Shown: positions 1 to 9,097 of the stretch, piece by piece
Position numbering within the stretch: position 1 is the stretch's first letter
Layout: every line of letters begins with the position of its first letter
DNA from: CAYPNF01 sp964411985
Lineage (GTDB): Bacteria; Verrucomicrobiota; Verrucomicrobiia; Limisphaerales; J093
DNA: 64,000 bases
Assembly (NCBI GenBank): GCA_964411985.1
Contig: CAYPNF010000028.1
Span: 48,473-112,472, forward strand
Reading direction: 5' to 3'
Program-made: the position numbers and the translations under genes
The notes under the pieces: generated by a model
Told to the model about the DNA's origin: nothing
The model's database searches: none
The model's input: the letters and a program-made list of their open reading frames with translations, nothing else

Positions 1-384
1 CTGGGCGACGGCGATCATGCCTTCCTAATCCTGAAATACCTGCTCAGCGCCGACCTGACCTATCCAAATATGTTCGACGCCCATCCGCCGTTCCAGATTG
101 ACGGCAACTTTGGCGGCGCAGCCGCCATTGCCGAGATGCTGGTTCAAAGCCGCGTGGGAGAAATCGAATTGCTTCCCGCGTTGCCCAAGGCGTGGCCGAG
201 TGGAAGCGTGAAGGGGTTGCGAGCCCGCGGTGGCTTTGAGGTCGATGTCGCCTGGAAGGATGGGAAGTTGGTGGAAACACGCATTCGCTCGCTCCATGGT
301 GGTTCCACTCAATTGCGTTACGCCTCGGGGACACGCGAGGCGAAGATTTCGAAGGGAGACACCTATCGTTGGGACGGACAATAA
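1..384 (+). CDS. GH95 alpha-L-fucosidase/galactosidase, C-terminal part
   Basis: Only the last 127 residues are inside the window; the reading frame is open at base 1. The visible part carries FDAHPPFQIDGNFGG, followed by the motif GEIELLPALPKAWPSGSVKG and a small beta-rich end, all typical of the C-terminus of family GH95 (fucosidases or L-galactosidases that remove terminal deoxyhexose from plant glycans). The protein is probably secreted like its neighbours, but its N-terminus is not seen. The next gene starts 49 bases downstream on the same strand, so it looks like the first visible member of the arabinoxylan cluster. Family assignment is firm; fucose versus galactose preference cannot be read from this fragment. 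Confidence 0.9.
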   Translation: MGDGDHAFLILKYLLSADLTYPNMFDAHPPFQIDGNFGGAAAIAEMLVQSRVGEIELLPALPKAWPSGSVKGLRARGGFEVDVAWKDGKLVETRIRSLHGGSTQLRYASGTREAKISKGDTYRWDGQ

Positions 385-433
385 CTCGAAAACGAATGCG
401 CCATTCGCCGGCGTCATTCTCAAAACGTCACTT

Positions 434-1681
434 ATGAAAAAGCCAAACAAGTTCCTCATCGGTGGTATAATCGCGCTCCTGGCGGTCTCCAGCCACGCGG
501 CTGAATTACCCGGCCAGTGGAGTGCGGAGTTTGATACGCAAATTGGGCTCCAGAAATACCTCTACACGTTCCGGTTGAACGACGGAAAGCTCACCGGCAA
601 GGCAAGCGTGGATGTGGGCGGCCAAAAACGAGAGGCGGAGCTAAAGGATCTCAAGCTGGTTGGCGACACCTTGACCTTCGTGGAAACGTTCAAGTTCCAA
701 GACAACGAGGTGCGGATAGATTACACCGGCACCGTGGGCGAGAAGGAAATCAAGCTTACCAGGAAGGTGGGCGATTTCGCTACGGAGGAGTTGATGGCCA
801 AACGTGTGCAGGGAGCGGCATTGTCCGCCCCGGGTCCCACCAACAGCGCGGCAGGAGAGCGACCACGCCGGGGCGGAGGATTTGGCGGCCCGATCGTACT
901 GGGGCCGGATGACAAGGCGGCCTTCGACGATCCACCGGCCGATATTGATAAGAAGCGCGAAAATATTCCGCACGGCAAGCTGGAGATGATCGAGTACGAG
1001 TCCAAAACGGTGGGCACAACCCGCAAGATGCAGGTCTATACTCCGCCCGGCTACTCGCAGGACAAGAAGTATCCCGTGCTCTACCTCCTGCACGGCATTG
1101 GCGGCGACGAAACGGAGTGGCAACGGTTTGCTCATCCGGACGCCCTGCTCGACAACCTGATTGCCGACGGAAAGGCCGTGCCGATGATCGTCGTGATGCC
1201 CAATGGCCGCGCACAAAAGGACGACCGCGCGGGACCCAACGCGATGGCAACAGCGCCCGCCTTTGCGGTATTTGAACGTGACTTGCTGGATGACGTGATT
1301 CCGGCGATTCAGTCGCGCTACAGCACTTACACCAACCAGGTGAACCGCGCGCTCGCCGGGTTATCCATGGGCGGCGGCCAATCGCTGAACTTCGGTCTTG
1401 CGCATCTCGACACCTTTGCGTGGGTGGGTGGTTTCTCGTCCGCTCCAAACACCAAGCCGCCGGAACAACTCGTACCCGATCCCGCAGCCGCGGCCCGGCA
1501 ACTGAAGCTTCTGTGGCTGTCCTGCGGCAACAAAGACGGACTCATCCGGATCAGCCAGGGCGTACATTCCTATCTCAAGGAAAAGCAAGTGCCACACGTC
1601 TGGCACGTGGACGGCAACGCCCACGACGCGACGCATTGGAAGAACAACCTGTGGCTGTTTTCCCAACGCCTCTTCAAGTGA
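434..1681 (+). CDS. Secreted CE1-like esterase with N-terminal lipocalin-like domain
   Basis: 415 residues if started at the ATG at 434, which gives a clean signal peptide (MKKPNKF then a hydrophobic core ending SSHAA). Residues about 24-125 form a beta-rich module that is clearly homologous to the N-terminus of the GH51 protein at 9098. Residues about 175-415 are an esterase-D/feruloyl-esterase alpha/beta hydrolase: YTPPGY, YLLHGIGGDETEW for the oxyanion region and AGLSMGGG with the nucleophile Ser311; an H near AHDATHW closes the triad. Expected role is removal of feruloyl or acetyl groups from arabinoxylan outside the cytoplasm. The frame is open 200 bases further upstream, but that part overlaps the GH95 gene and lacks a signal peptide. 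Confidence 0.88.
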   Translation: MKKPNKFLIGGIIALLAVSSHAAELPGQWSAEFDTQIGLQKYLYTFRLNDGKLTGKASVDVGGQKREAELKDLKLVGDTLTFVETFKFQDNEVRIDYTGTVGEKEIKLTRKVGDFATEELMAKRVQGAALSAPGPTNSAAGERPRRGGGFGGPIVLGPDDKAAFDDPPADIDKKRENIPHGKLEMIEYESKTVGTTRKMQVYTPPGYSQDKKYPVLYLLHGIGGDETEWQRFAHPDALLDNLIADGKAVPMIVVMPNGRAQKDDRAGPNAMATAPAFAVFERDLLDDVIPAIQSRYSTYTNQVNRALAGLSMGGGQSLNFGLAHLDTFAWVGGFSSAPNTKPPEQLVPDPAAAARQLKLLWLSCGNKDGLIRISQGVHSYLKEKQVPHVWHVDGNAHDATHWKNNLWLFSQRLFK

Positions 1682-1767
1682 GCCCCAACGCCTATTCCAA
1701 TTCATGACCTGGTTCCCATCTCGCTCTCTCTTCCCTTAAAGCAAAACCAGCCCGTCCAACTCTTAAG

Positions 1768-3006
1768 ATGCACTACTCAAATTGTGGGCCCTTTACCCGC
1801 TGCCTGTTGGCGGGACTGTTGACTCTTGTCACCGCAGCTTGGTCTGCCGAGACACCCGCGCTCAAGGATGTCTTCAAGGACCGCTTCCTGGTTGGCACGG
1901 CAGTAAGCCGGAGCATCACGACAGGCGCCGGCTTCCGCCGAAGCTCAGAGCAAATTGAGCAAGACATAGCTCTGGTCAAGGCACAGTTCAACCAGGTTGT
2001 CGCGGAGAACGAAATGAAATGGGCGCTCCTCCACCCGCGGCCCGGCGTGGACGGCTACGACTTCCGCGCCGCTGATGCCTTCGTGAATTTCGGCCTGAGC
2101 AACAATATGCAGCTAGCCGGGCACACGCTTGTCTGGCATTCCCAGACGCCCCAGTGGGTGTTCGCTGGCACGAATCCACCCCCGCACATCACCAACGCTG
2201 CGCCGAGCCCCGTCCAGGACACGAGCGCGCCCGGGACAAACCGGGTGGGGCGTGGGAGACCTGGCCCGTACAACGGACCCCGTGCGTCCCGGGAGGAGTT
2301 GCTGCAGCGGATGCGCGATCACATTCACACTGTCGTCGGCCGCTACAAGGGCAAGATCAAAGTCTGGGACGTCGTTAACGAGGCTCTCGCAGACGGTGGC
2401 ACGAATACCCTGCGCAACTCGCTCTGGCTGGAGATCATTGGACCTGACTTTATTGCCAAGGCGTTCCAATACGCCCACGAAGCGGACCCGGATGCGGTGC
2501 TCCGCTACAATGACTATGGTTTGGAGAATCCCGCCAAGTGCAAGAAACTCGTCACGTTGATCAAGTTACTACAGGCGCAGAAGGTGCCCGTCCACGCCAT
2601 CGGCTCGCAAGCCCACGTGAATGTTTCAATCACCTTCGAAGCGATGGATCAGGCGCTGACGGAAATCGCGACGCTTGGCCTGCCTATCCACATCACGGAG
2701 CTGGACGTCAACAGCGCGCAGGGTGGTCAGCGTACCGTTGGGGCGGATATTGCCAATAACGCCGCAACTACCCAGGGCGGCTTGGTCAGTGACGCCGACC
2801 GAAGATTGGCCGAGGCGTACGCGGGCATCTTTCGCGCGTTCTTGAAGCACGACAAGTCCGTGGAGGTCGTCACCTTCTGGGGCGCGAATGATGCGAACTC
2901 CTGGCGGGCCAGTGGCAAACCGCTGCTTTTCGACGGGAACAGCCAACCCAAGTCGGCCTTCGACGCCGTCATTGCGCAAGCGAAGAAAGGCGCCGCGGCG
3001 AGATGA
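1768..3006 (+). CDS. GH10 endo-beta-1,4-xylanase
   Basis: 412 residues with an N-terminal signal peptide ending near TAAWSAE. The TIM barrel shows all GH10 landmarks: NEMKW near residue 81, GHTLVWHSQTPQW at 118-130, acid/base Glu205 in WDVVNEAL and nucleophile Glu311 in HITELDV. Between the WHSQTPQW strand and the helix before the acid/base there is a roughly 35-residue Pro/Gly/Thr-rich insertion (about 135-172), a loop near the active-site cleft. It would cut the xylan backbone to feed the side-chain-removing enzymes around it. It lies 86 bases after the esterase and 50 bases before the GH62 gene. Function is well supported. Confidence 0.95.
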   Translation: MHYSNCGPFTRCLLAGLLTLVTAAWSAETPALKDVFKDRFLVGTAVSRSITTGAGFRRSSEQIEQDIALVKAQFNQVVAENEMKWALLHPRPGVDGYDFRAADAFVNFGLSNNMQLAGHTLVWHSQTPQWVFAGTNPPPHITNAAPSPVQDTSAPGTNRVGRGRPGPYNGPRASREELLQRMRDHIHTVVGRYKGKIKVWDVVNEALADGGTNTLRNSLWLEIIGPDFIAKAFQYAHEADPDAVLRYNDYGLENPAKCKKLVTLIKLLQAQKVPVHAIGSQAHVNVSITFEAMDQALTEIATLGLPIHITELDVNSAQGGQRTVGADIANNAATTQGGLVSDADRRLAEAYAGIFRAFLKHDKSVEVVTFWGANDANSWRASGKPLLFDGNSQPKSAFDAVIAQAKKGAAAR

Positions 3007-3056
3007 GCTTCCAAACCGAGTTCTCAAATCCCGCAATCGTAGTTCCCAAAGTCAAC

Positions 3057-4112
3057 ATGAACACATTCATTCTCCCGTTCTCCGCCGTCTTGGTGTTGCT
3101 GGTGACGGGCGCTCTCAGTCTCTTTGCGGCCGAGCCGACACCCCCCAAGCCACCCTTCGTCACGCCGCTGCAGTGGAAGTCGTCCGACGCACTCATCAAA
3201 CCGGTCTCCGATGCGACGCATGAAATCGTGTCGGTGAAGGATCCAACGATAGTCCGTTTCAACGACCTGTGGCACGTCTACGCGACCGTCTATTCCACTT
3301 CGGCCAAGACCTGGAGCATGGTGTATCTGAACTTCAAGGAATGGTCTGACGCCCCCAAGGCCAAGCTCCACTTCGTGGATCAGAATCCAAACCTGCGCGG
3401 CTATCACTGTGCGCCGCACCTGTTCTATTTCCGCCCGCACAAGAAGTGGTATCTCATCTTCCAATCGCAACAGCCGCAGTACACGACCAGCGATGACCTC
3501 ACGAACGTGGAATCCTGGCCCAAGCCCTTGGACTTCTTCCCGGGCAAACCTCCCGGTGCGCCGCAGCTCTGGATCGACTATTGGGTGATCTGCGATGACA
3601 CGCACGCCTACCTGTTCTTCACCGGCGACGACGGCAAGATGTACCGCAGCCGGACCAAGATTGAGGATTTCCCCAAAGGCATGACCGACCCGCAAGTCGT
3701 GATTCAGGGCGCGCGCAATGACGTCTTTGAAGCCAGCATGACCTACAGAATCAAGGGGACTGGGCTGTACCTGACCCTGGTCGAAGCCATTGGTCCGAGT
3801 GCGCGATACTATCGTGCGTGGACCTCCGACCGGCTTGATGGGGAATGGACGCCTATGCCAAATGCCGACACGTTCCAGAAGCCGTTTGCCGGGATCAACA
3901 ACCTCACGTTCGAAGAGGGAGTGACACCCTGGACCCGGGACGTCAGCCACGGAGAACTGATTCGCGAGGGATACGACGAAACAATGACCATTGATCCGAA
4001 CAACCTCCAACTGCTCTATCAGGGTCGCGATCCAGCAGGCGGCGGGCGCTACGAACTGCTGCCGTACCGGCTGGGGCTCCTGAAACTGGATGGTTCGGGG
4101 AAGCAGCCCTGA
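3057..4112 (+). CDS. GH62 alpha-L-arabinofuranosidase
   Basis: 351 residues from the ATG at 3057, chosen because it opens a signal peptide (MNTFILPF, hydrophobic to LSLFAAE); an ATG at 3003 would overlap the previous stop and add a non-signal extension. The five-bladed propeller starts PLQWKSSDALI and has the catalytic base Asp62 in VKDPT, CDDTHAYLFF for the pKa-tuning Asp and VFEASMTY for the acid Glu, as in GH62. The family removes arabinose linked to single-substituted xylose of arabinoxylan, which fits the GH10 gene just upstream. The next gene begins 21 bases downstream. No accessory binding module is present. Confidence 0.92.
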   Translation: MNTFILPFSAVLVLLVTGALSLFAAEPTPPKPPFVTPLQWKSSDALIKPVSDATHEIVSVKDPTIVRFNDLWHVYATVYSTSAKTWSMVYLNFKEWSDAPKAKLHFVDQNPNLRGYHCAPHLFYFRPHKKWYLIFQSQQPQYTTSDDLTNVESWPKPLDFFPGKPPGAPQLWIDYWVICDDTHAYLFFTGDDGKMYRSRTKIEDFPKGMTDPQVVIQGARNDVFEASMTYRIKGTGLYLTLVEAIGPSARYYRAWTSDRLDGEWTPMPNADTFQKPFAGINNLTFEEGVTPWTRDVSHGELIREGYDETMTIDPNNLQLLYQGRDPAGGGRYELLPYRLGLLKLDGSGKQP

Positions 4113-4133
4113 CGCTCCATCCGCTGCATCAAC

Positions 4134-6593
4134 ATGAAGAGTTCCCCACTGACTCACAATGTTGCGGTATCTGCCTTGACGCTTCCTTTGTTCACTATTT
4201 GCCTGGCGGTGGTGGCTCAAGCCGCCGAGCCATCAACCACGGCGACGCCTGCCCAATTGCCCCCCCTGACCTCGGTGCGCTTGCTGGATGGTCCCTTTGC
4301 CGACGCCCTGAAGGCGAATCGAACGTATTTGCTGGCGCTGGAACCGGATCGTCTCCTTGCACCTTTCTTTCGCGAAGCGGGACTGGCGTCAAAATCCAAC
4401 CCTTACGGAAACTGGGAGAGCACCGGCTTGGACGGTCACACGGCCGGCCATTACCTCTCAGCGCTGGCAACCATGATCGCCTCGGGGGCCGATACTCCCG
4501 AGGGCGAATTGAAGCGTCGGCTGGTTTACATGGTGTCCGAATTGGCGCGATGCCAGCAGGCGGCCAGCGATGGCTACCTCGGCGGCGTGCCTGGCAGCCG
4601 GGAATTGTGGAAGGTGATCGCTTCCGGGCGCGTGGACGCCATTAATCAGAAATGGGTTCCATGGTATAACCTGCACAAGACCTTCGCCGGTCTGAGGGAC
4701 GCGTATTGGCTCACCGGCAATGTACAAGCCCGCGAAATCCTAGTCCGCTGTGGGGATTGGTGCGAACAGATCACCTCCGGGCTTTCCGACGACCAGATGC
4801 AGCGGATGCTAGGCCAGGAACACGGTGGCATGAACGAGGTGCTGGCAGACATTTATGTCGTTACCGGCGACCAGAAGTATCTTCGCCTGGCGCAGCGTTT
4901 CTGCCACAAGGCCGTGCTGGATCCGTTGAAGCGTCACGAGGATCCATTGACCGGCAAACACGCCAATACCCAGATTCCCAAGGTAATCGGCCTCGAACGC
5001 ATCGCCACGCTCACGGCCGACCGGGAGGCCGACGAGGGCGCGCGGTACTTCTGGGAGAACGTCACTGGCAAGCGGACTGTCGCCTTTGGCGGCAACAGCG
5101 TTTCCGAGCACTTCAACGATCCTAAAGATTTCAGCCGCATGATGGAACACCGCGAAGGTCCGGAGACCTGCAACACGTACAACATGCTCCAATTGACCAA
5201 GCAACTGTTCGCCTCACGGCCGAATGCCGTTTACACGGACTTCTACGAGCGCGCGCTCTACAACCACATCCTTGCTTCCATCAACATCGAGCGGCCTGGC
5301 TTTGTCTACTTCACGCCGGTTCGTCCGCAGCATTACCGCGTGTATTCGCAACCGGACCAGGGGTTTTGGTGCTGCGTGGGTACAGGCATCGAGAACCCCG
5401 GCCGGTATGGGGAGTTCATTTACGCCCTGGCCACGAACGCGCTTTACGTGAATCTCTTCATCGCTTCCGAAATCACCATCACCAACCTTGGCCTGACGCT
5501 CCGGCAGGACACGGCATTTCCCGATGAGGCTCGCACCAAGCTGACGCTAAGAGTCGAGCAGCCCGCGGAGTTCACTCTCCATATTCGTCATCCGCGCTGG
5601 GTAGAGGGGGGAGCGTTTTCGGTCAAGGTGAATGGCCAATCCGTGGTCGTGGCTTCGACCCCCTCGTCCTACGCTGCATTGCGTCGCGTATGGCAAGACC
5701 AGGATCTTGTGGAAGTCGAACTTCCGATGCAAACCATGGTGGAAAGGTTGCCGGATGGGTCCGACTGGGTGGCCATCCTGCACGGCCCCATCGTGCTGGC
5801 GTCGCCTTCGGGCACCCATGATTTACTGGGTCTGTATGCCAATGACAGCCGCATGGGCCATGTCGCCGCCGGCCCGTTGGTTCCGCTGGATCGCGTTCCG
5901 GTATTGCTGACCAGCGCCAGCGACTTGCAACGGCACGTCCGGCCAGACTCCGCTGCCGGGCCGCTGCACTTCCGGCTTACCGGGGTCGTCGAGCCTCCTG
6001 CAGCCGATGGACTGCCGCTGATGCCGTTCTTTAGGTTGCATAACGCGCGTTACCAGATGTATTGGCAACTGACGACGAAAGCCCAACTCGCCGTAACGAA
6101 AGAACGTCTGGCCGCCGAGGAGCGCGCCAAGGTCACGCGGGACGCGAACACGCTTGACCGCGTTGCCCCCGGGGAACAGCAATCGGAAGTGGAGCATGAC
6201 CTGGTCGGCGAGCGCATCGAGACGGGTATCTTTGAAGGCCGCCGGTGGCGGCACGGACGATCGTTTCAATACACACTCGACACGCGCAACGAGAAAGCGG
6301 TGGCCCTCGCGGTCACCTACTCGGGCTGGGATCGGAATCGGAGATTCGATGTACTCGCCAACGGCAAGCTTCTCGCGACCGAACACCTGGACGGCTCCCG
6401 GCCGGGCCAGTTCTTTGAAAAGCACTACCCGCTTTCTGCGGACGTGCTTGCCACCGCCACGAATGGCCGCGTGACCTTCAAGTTCAGCGCACCTGCGGGG
6501 CTTACGGGTGGCGTCTTCGACGTGCGGTTACTGAAGGCTGTCGCGACCAATTCCGCGAGTGGGAATTTTCAAACCACACCAAGAACCCAATGA
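4134..6593 (+). CDS. GH127-type (DUF1680) beta-L-arabinofuranosidase-like enzyme
   Basis: 819 residues with signal peptide ending near VAQAAEP. The (alpha/alpha)6 barrel begins LPPLTSVRLLDGPF and contains GLDGHTAGHYLSALA. The zinc-thiolate site known from GH127 is visible: Glu344 and Cys346 in GPETCNTYNML and the adjacent Cys413-Cys414 in FWCCVGTGIEN, one of which is the nucleophile in characterised members. C-terminal beta domains follow, with a last domain (about 690-800) reading like an added beta-sandwich. Members act on beta-L-arabinofuranosides; the related family GH146 is an alternative that the sequence alone does not exclude. The stop overlaps the next start by four bases, so the two are translationally coupled. 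Confidence 0.87.
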   Translation: MKSSPLTHNVAVSALTLPLFTICLAVVAQAAEPSTTATPAQLPPLTSVRLLDGPFADALKANRTYLLALEPDRLLAPFFREAGLASKSNPYGNWESTGLDGHTAGHYLSALATMIASGADTPEGELKRRLVYMVSELARCQQAASDGYLGGVPGSRELWKVIASGRVDAINQKWVPWYNLHKTFAGLRDAYWLTGNVQAREILVRCGDWCEQITSGLSDDQMQRMLGQEHGGMNEVLADIYVVTGDQKYLRLAQRFCHKAVLDPLKRHEDPLTGKHANTQIPKVIGLERIATLTADREADEGARYFWENVTGKRTVAFGGNSVSEHFNDPKDFSRMMEHREGPETCNTYNMLQLTKQLFASRPNAVYTDFYERALYNHILASINIERPGFVYFTPVRPQHYRVYSQPDQGFWCCVGTGIENPGRYGEFIYALATNALYVNLFIASEITITNLGLTLRQDTAFPDEARTKLTLRVEQPAEFTLHIRHPRWVEGGAFSVKVNGQSVVVASTPSSYAALRRVWQDQDLVEVELPMQTMVERLPDGSDWVAILHGPIVLASPSGTHDLLGLYANDSRMGHVAAGPLVPLDRVPVLLTSASDLQRHVRPDSAAGPLHFRLTGVVEPPAADGLPLMPFFRLHNARYQMYWQLTTKAQLAVTKERLAAEERAKVTRDANTLDRVAPGEQQSEVEHDLVGERIETGIFEGRRWRHGRSFQYTLDTRNEKAVALAVTYSGWDRNRRFDVLANGKLLATEHLDGSRPGQFFEKHYPLSADVLATATNGRVTFKFSAPAGLTGGVFDVRLLKAVATNSASGNFQTTPRTQ

Positions 6594-7774
6594 TCCTCCG
6601 CGCCTCTCTCACCGTCTTGTGGCTGCTTTCGCCCGTTCTTGCGTGGGCGCAGCAGGCCAACGTCAACCTGGATTTCAACCCGCAGAAGAACACCGAACGG
6701 CTCATTCCGTTCAGTGCGCCGCTGAACTCGCCGGAGGTACACGACGATCGGACCGTTACGTTTCGCTTGAAGGCGCCAGCGGCTAAGGAGGTGAGGCTCG
6801 TCGGTGTCGCCATCCTCAGCGCGCTGGGCAGAACCAACCAGCCTGCGCCCTTCAAAAAGGGCAACGATGGCGTCTGGACGTTGACCGTCGGCCCGCTCCG
6901 GCCGGACATGTACGCCTACCATTTGAATGTGGACGGCGTGCAGATCGCTGACCCAAACAACAGCTGCGCGGCGTTCACTGCCATGCCGCCCTATAGCCAG
7001 CTTGTGGTGCATGGCGACGGTCCGGCTTACTACGACGCCCGCAACGTCCCGCACGGCTCGGTGACGCGCCACATTTACCACTCCGAGGTGACCCGCGGCG
7101 AACGCGAGCTGTACGTCTACACACCGCCGGGTTACGACCGCACAAAGCCCTATCCGGTGCTGTATCTCGTTGGCGGCAGCGGCGAAATGCCTTCCAACTG
7201 GGTCTATGACGGGCGCGCCAACTTCATCATGGACAACCTGCTGGCGGAAAGCAGAGCCGTCCCGATGGTGATCGCCATTCCGAACAATCAGGTCGTTCAC
7301 CGCAACAACCCCAGGCACACCGAGCTGACCTTCAAGGCGTTTGAAGCCGAACTCCGCCAGCACGTCATCCCGCTGGTGGAGCGCGAATACAGCGTCCGCC
7401 GTGATCCGAAAGGCCGGGCGCTCTCCGGACTGTCCATGGGTGGACGCCACACGATGTTTGTCGGATTGAACTCGCTCGACCTCTTCGCTTCATTTGGGGT
7501 GCTCAGCGCCGGTGATGTGGACAGCGAAAAGTCCCTTGCGACATTCCTCAACGACCCGGACGCGAACCAGAAGATTAACTACCTGTTTGTCGGGCAAGGA
7601 ACTCTGGAAGCTACGGACCGCATGGGCGAGCGGTGCGTGTCTCTGCACAAGGCGCTCGATAACCACAACATCACCCACGAATACTACGTCGGCGGCTACG
7701 GTGGACACGATTGGGCCACTTGGCGTCATCTGCTCTACTACCGTTTCCTGCCAAACCTGTGGCGAGGGAACTAG
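6590..7774 (+). CDS. Secreted CE1-like esterase with N-terminal E-set domain
   Basis: 394 residues; the ATG overlaps the preceding TGA (ATGA). A signal peptide ends near AWAQQ. Residues about 40-130 form an early-set/CBM48-like beta-sandwich (VTFRLKAPAAKEVRLVG, GPLRPDMYAYHLNVDG), and 140-394 are an esterase-D fold with YTPPGY, VLYLVGGSGE and nucleophile Ser282 in ALSGLSMGGRH; GGYGGHDWATW supplies the likely catalytic His. The same architecture recurs at 7820 and 21602. Predicted role is deacylation (feruloyl or acetyl) of hemicellulose. The usual HG of the oxyanion strand is replaced by VG here, a small departure from its paralogues. Confidence 0.87.
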   Translation: MILRASLTVLWLLSPVLAWAQQANVNLDFNPQKNTERLIPFSAPLNSPEVHDDRTVTFRLKAPAAKEVRLVGVAILSALGRTNQPAPFKKGNDGVWTLTVGPLRPDMYAYHLNVDGVQIADPNNSCAAFTAMPPYSQLVVHGDGPAYYDARNVPHGSVTRHIYHSEVTRGERELYVYTPPGYDRTKPYPVLYLVGGSGEMPSNWVYDGRANFIMDNLLAESRAVPMVIAIPNNQVVHRNNPRHTELTFKAFEAELRQHVIPLVEREYSVRRDPKGRALSGLSMGGRHTMFVGLNSLDLFASFGVLSAGDVDSEKSLATFLNDPDANQKINYLFVGQGTLEATDRMGERCVSLHKALDNHNITHEYYVGGYGGHDWATWRHLLYYRFLPNLWRGN

Positions 7775-7819
7775 CCGCTAACCACAAAGGACCTAATCAC
7801 CCCAATCCCCCAACACTCC

Positions 7820-9046
7820 ATGAAGACAAAACTCGCACTTGCAGCCATGCTGTCGAGCCAGATCTGCCTGGCTCAAACCGACCCACCGCCAGTGGAGGAT
7901 TTCAAACCATCCACCCTGAACCAGCCTGGCAAGCAGTATCCCCAGGTCAATTCCGAGCGCCGCGTCCGTGCCAGGATCGCCGCGCCGCAGGCCACCAATG
8001 TCGCGCTCCAGTTCCTCGGCGGTGCGACGTACCCTCTGACCAAGGGCGACGATGGTGCGTGGGTAGGCGTCACGCGGCCCCAGGACGAAGGCTTTCACTA
8101 TTACCAGCTGGTGATTGATGGCGCCCAGGTTCCGGACCCCGGCAGCCTGTACTTCTATGGCGGCAGCCGTTGGGGCAGCGGCCTCGAGATCCCCGCCCAA
8201 GACCAGGACTTCTATGCCGTAAAGAACGTGCCTCACGGCGATCTGCGACAGACCCGCTACTATTCCAGGAGCGCCAACGCCAATCTTCGGTGCTTTGTAT
8301 ACACGCCGCCGGATTATGAGAAGGACCCGACCAAGCGTTATCCAGTGTTGTATCTCCAACACGGCGGCGGCGAAGACGAGACCGGCTGGGGCGGCCAGGG
8401 CCATGCGGGGCTGATCATGGACAATCTGATTGCCGATGGCAAAACCAAGCCGTTCCTCATCGTGATGGCCAGCAGCTATGTCCCCGGCGCTGTCGGCCCT
8501 GGCCGCGGACCGACTGCCGCGGGAGCGACAAACTCCCCTTCGACAGTTGCCACGAACGCTCCGGCGGGCGGGCGCGGCCCCGGTGGACGCATGTTTGACT
8601 TCAGCGCTTTCACGAAGGTTCTCCTGGAGGACCTGATCCCTTTCATTGACGGCAACTTCCGCACCCTGACGGATCAGCCGAATCGTGCCATGGCTGGTCT
8701 CTCCATGGGAGGCATGCAAACCCGGTCGATCACGCTGGCCAACCTCGACAAGTTTTCCCACATCGGCATTTTCAGTGGCGGCAGCATCGCGCCGACGGAT
8801 ATTGCCGACATGGATGCCTTCAAACAGAAGATCAAGGTGGTTTTCGTCGGCTACGGCAGCCGTGAACTGGGTGGCAATCGCGGGGGCGGCCGCGGGGGCT
8901 TCGGCGGCGATCCCAAGGCAAACACTGAGGCACTCAAAGCGGCCGGTATCAACAGCTACTTCTATGTGTCTCCCGACACGGCGCACGAGTGGCAATCCTG
9001 GCGCCGCAGCCTATATCAATTCGCACCGTTGCTGTTTAGGAATTGA
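7820..9046 (+). CDS. Secreted CE1-like esterase with N-terminal E-set domain
   Basis: 408 residues, signal peptide ending near QICLAQ. The order is E-set beta-sandwich (about 35-125, with RIAAPQATNVALQFLGG), then esterase-D domain with YTPPDYEKDP, VLYLQHGGGEDETGW and nucleophile Ser295 in MAGLSMGGMQ; the His is likely in DTAHEWQSW near the end. Two Gly/Ala/Pro/Arg-rich low-complexity loops interrupt the catalytic domain (about 225-260 and 350-370). It is a paralogue of the preceding gene, 45 bases away, and the pair probably handle different ester substitutions of the same polymer. No regulator site is seen between them. Confidence 0.87.
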   Translation: MKTKLALAAMLSSQICLAQTDPPPVEDFKPSTLNQPGKQYPQVNSERRVRARIAAPQATNVALQFLGGATYPLTKGDDGAWVGVTRPQDEGFHYYQLVIDGAQVPDPGSLYFYGGSRWGSGLEIPAQDQDFYAVKNVPHGDLRQTRYYSRSANANLRCFVYTPPDYEKDPTKRYPVLYLQHGGGEDETGWGGQGHAGLIMDNLIADGKTKPFLIVMASSYVPGAVGPGRGPTAAGATNSPSTVATNAPAGGRGPGGRMFDFSAFTKVLLEDLIPFIDGNFRTLTDQPNRAMAGLSMGGMQTRSITLANLDKFSHIGIFSGGSIAPTDIADMDAFKQKIKVVFVGYGSRELGGNRGGGRGGFGGDPKANTEALKAAGINSYFYVSPDTAHEWQSWRRSLYQFAPLLFRN

Positions 9047-9097
9047 TACCTAGGCATTTGACAATTCAACAAATCCATTGCGAACCATTCACGGAAA